From NCBI RefSeq assembly GCF_015143595.1, contig NZ_WYEU01000001.1:558001-622000 (forward strand): DNA of 64,000 nucleotides, given 5' to 3'. This document shows, piece by piece, positions 63,235-64,000 of this stretch; position 1 is the first letter of the stretch, and every line of letters starts with the position of its first letter. The DNA is from Sneathiella sp. P13V-1 (lineage in GTDB: Bacteria; Pseudomonadota; Alphaproteobacteria; Sneathiellales; Sneathiellaceae). The notes beneath the pieces were generated by a model. That model saw only the letters and a list, made by a program, of their open reading frames with translations, was not told where the DNA came from and made no database searches. Position numbers and translations under genes: made by a program.

Positions 63235-64000
63235 TCAACCTATATCATCCGGCAATCCATCGATCAGGGACATGGCACCCGGATATGTCATCCATCTTAC
63301 AGAAGAATGACCATTTAGAAACGAAAACAGTTTAAACAGAATTTCCCATATGGCGTCATCATGTACCAAATGATGGGATAGGATCCCCGTGGGCTCAAAG
63401 GGATCAGCCGCGCCGGTTCTTTTTGCAATGAGATGCGACAAAACTTGATCCAGGATTTCTTCTTCAGGTAAAGCGCTTCGATGACCCCGCCAAAAGATTG
63501 GATCCACATGCGTGTTTATCAGCGCAACGCGATTACTTGATACCTTATCCGTTTTACGCGCCTTGTAGCTGGAGAGGCCAACAACCCCAATATCTCCAAG
63601 CCTTTCCGTCACAGCATCAGAAATACGGTTCCACGGCGGCACAAAAACGGGCAGGAATTTATCTTCAAACAAAGTCTGCATACGTGAAAGCCCGACCCCA
63701 ATATGATCCAACGCGTCTTCCACGCCCCGACTTTCAGGAAACTCCGATTTCTTTTCCCCGCCTTTGGCCTCGGATTGATGGGTAACCCCGTGTTGAACCA
63801 GCAGACATCCATCAAGGTCATCCGCAATATGCGGGTCAACCCGATCGGGAATGACAGCCAAAGTCAGGGGGATATCAAAATGAGATCTTAAGGCAATTAA
63901 TCGATCAAAAGCCGGGGTCGGTTCATTTAAATCATCGTCACGCCACCAGAAGGTCGCCTTCTTACCATCGGCTTCCCATTGATCCAGTTCTGCCTGCAAC
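63235..64000 (-). CDS. Polysaccharide deacetylase-like protein, N-terminus beyond the window edge
   Basis: At least 254 codons, open to the right edge. The WRDDDLNEPTPAFDRLIALR start resembles NodB-fold proteins, whose motif 1 has paired Asp residues. FDIPLTLAVIPDRVDP, LVQHGVTHQSEAKGG (metal His motif) and PVFVPPWNRISDAV continue the fold. Alphaproteobacterial members are thought to act on cell-surface polysaccharides, but this is not shown. It ends 22 bases before the PH-like gene. Confidence 0.75.
   Translation of the reverse strand, partial: LQAELDQWEADGKKATFWWRDDDLNEPTPAFDRLIALRSHFDIPLTLAVIPDRVDPHIADDLDGCLLVQHGVTHQSEAKGGEKKSEFPESRGVEDALDHIGVGLSRMQTLFEDKFLPVFVPPWNRISDAVTERLGDIGVVGLSSYKARKTDKVSSNRVALINTHVDPIFWRGHRSALPEEEILDQVLSHLIAKRTGAADPFEPTGILSHHLVHDDAIWEILFKLFSFLNGHSSVRWMTYPGAMSLIDGLPDDIG

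Overview
The window comes from an alphaproteobacterium, probably in the Rhodospirillales/Sneathiellales neighbourhood. This rests on the core gene order (hrcA-grpE, dnaK-dnaJ-dapB, hisB-hisH-hisA-hisF-hisE followed by hslV-hslU, and comM-gshB-BON protein-yraN next to an LpoA-like lipoprotein). I infer the lineage from synteny and protein character only. There is a sharp seam at about 25.26 kb. To its right lies ordinary chromosome of moderate G+C with tightly packed intact housekeeping genes. To its left lies accessory DNA of mixed composition: very G+C-rich from 1 to about 20.28 kb, and distinctly A+T-rich from about 23.1 to 25.26 kb.

The seam falls inside comM. Only the first half of comM (Walker A, but no Walker B) is present, and it stops in the codons for a conserved Val-Gly-Gly-Gly motif. 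From my knowledge of the literature, this is about where Tn6022/AbaR-type Tn7-like islands insert in Acinetobacter comM. The foreign side of the junction starts 5'-TGT and carries two 19-bp direct repeats (16 of 19 identical), like TnsB-binding sites. The first gene inside resembles TnsE, a Tn7 target-selection protein. The 3' half of comM is not in the window. I therefore read positions 1-25263 as the right-hand part of a comM-integrated genomic island that continues leftward out of the window.

Island cargo, right to left: the TnsE-like gene; a truncated IS3-family element that has cut neighbouring genes; an AbiEi/AbiEii toxin-antitoxin operon; a scrap of a plasmid-type 'strawberry notch' helicase fused to a broken CoA-transferase; and an 18-kb catabolic cluster read leftward. 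That cluster encodes a Liv-type ABC importer (two paralogous binding proteins, two permeases, two ATPases), an acyl-CoA synthetase, a PECR-like reductase, acyl-CoA dehydrogenases, two enoyl-CoA hydratases, two MaoC hydratases, a private ETF pair and a transglutaminase-like protein. Together they would import a carboxylic acid, activate it to a CoA thioester and run beta-oxidation-like steps. The substrate cannot be read from sequence. Three promoters share one arrangement: -35/-10 boxes overlapped by the palindrome TCTAAC-N4-GTTAGA, which suggests one repressor encoded outside the window. All three class III CoA-transferase genes and one acyl-CoA dehydrogenase gene are broken, so the pathway looks partly decayed.

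The chromosomal part contains gshB, a DolP-like BON lipoprotein, yraN and an LpoA-like lipoprotein (26-30 kb); hemW, rdgB and rph (30-32 kb); heat-shock genes hrcA-grpE and dnaK-dnaJ, then dapB (32-39.5 kb); nth, an EI24/CysZ-like membrane protein, an amidase and a PfkB kinase (40-44.5 kb); a membrane-ferredoxin-adenylate cyclase fusion (44.5-46.2 kb); the his operon with an embedded GNAT gene and a HIT gene (46.2-50.3 kb); hslVU (50.8-52.7 kb); a degenerate receiver-like protein, an enoyl-CoA hydratase, a methyltransferase and a second membrane cyclase (52.8-56.7 kb); and a four-gene peptide-type ABC importer (56.7-62.7 kb). No rRNA, tRNA or CRISPR array was seen.
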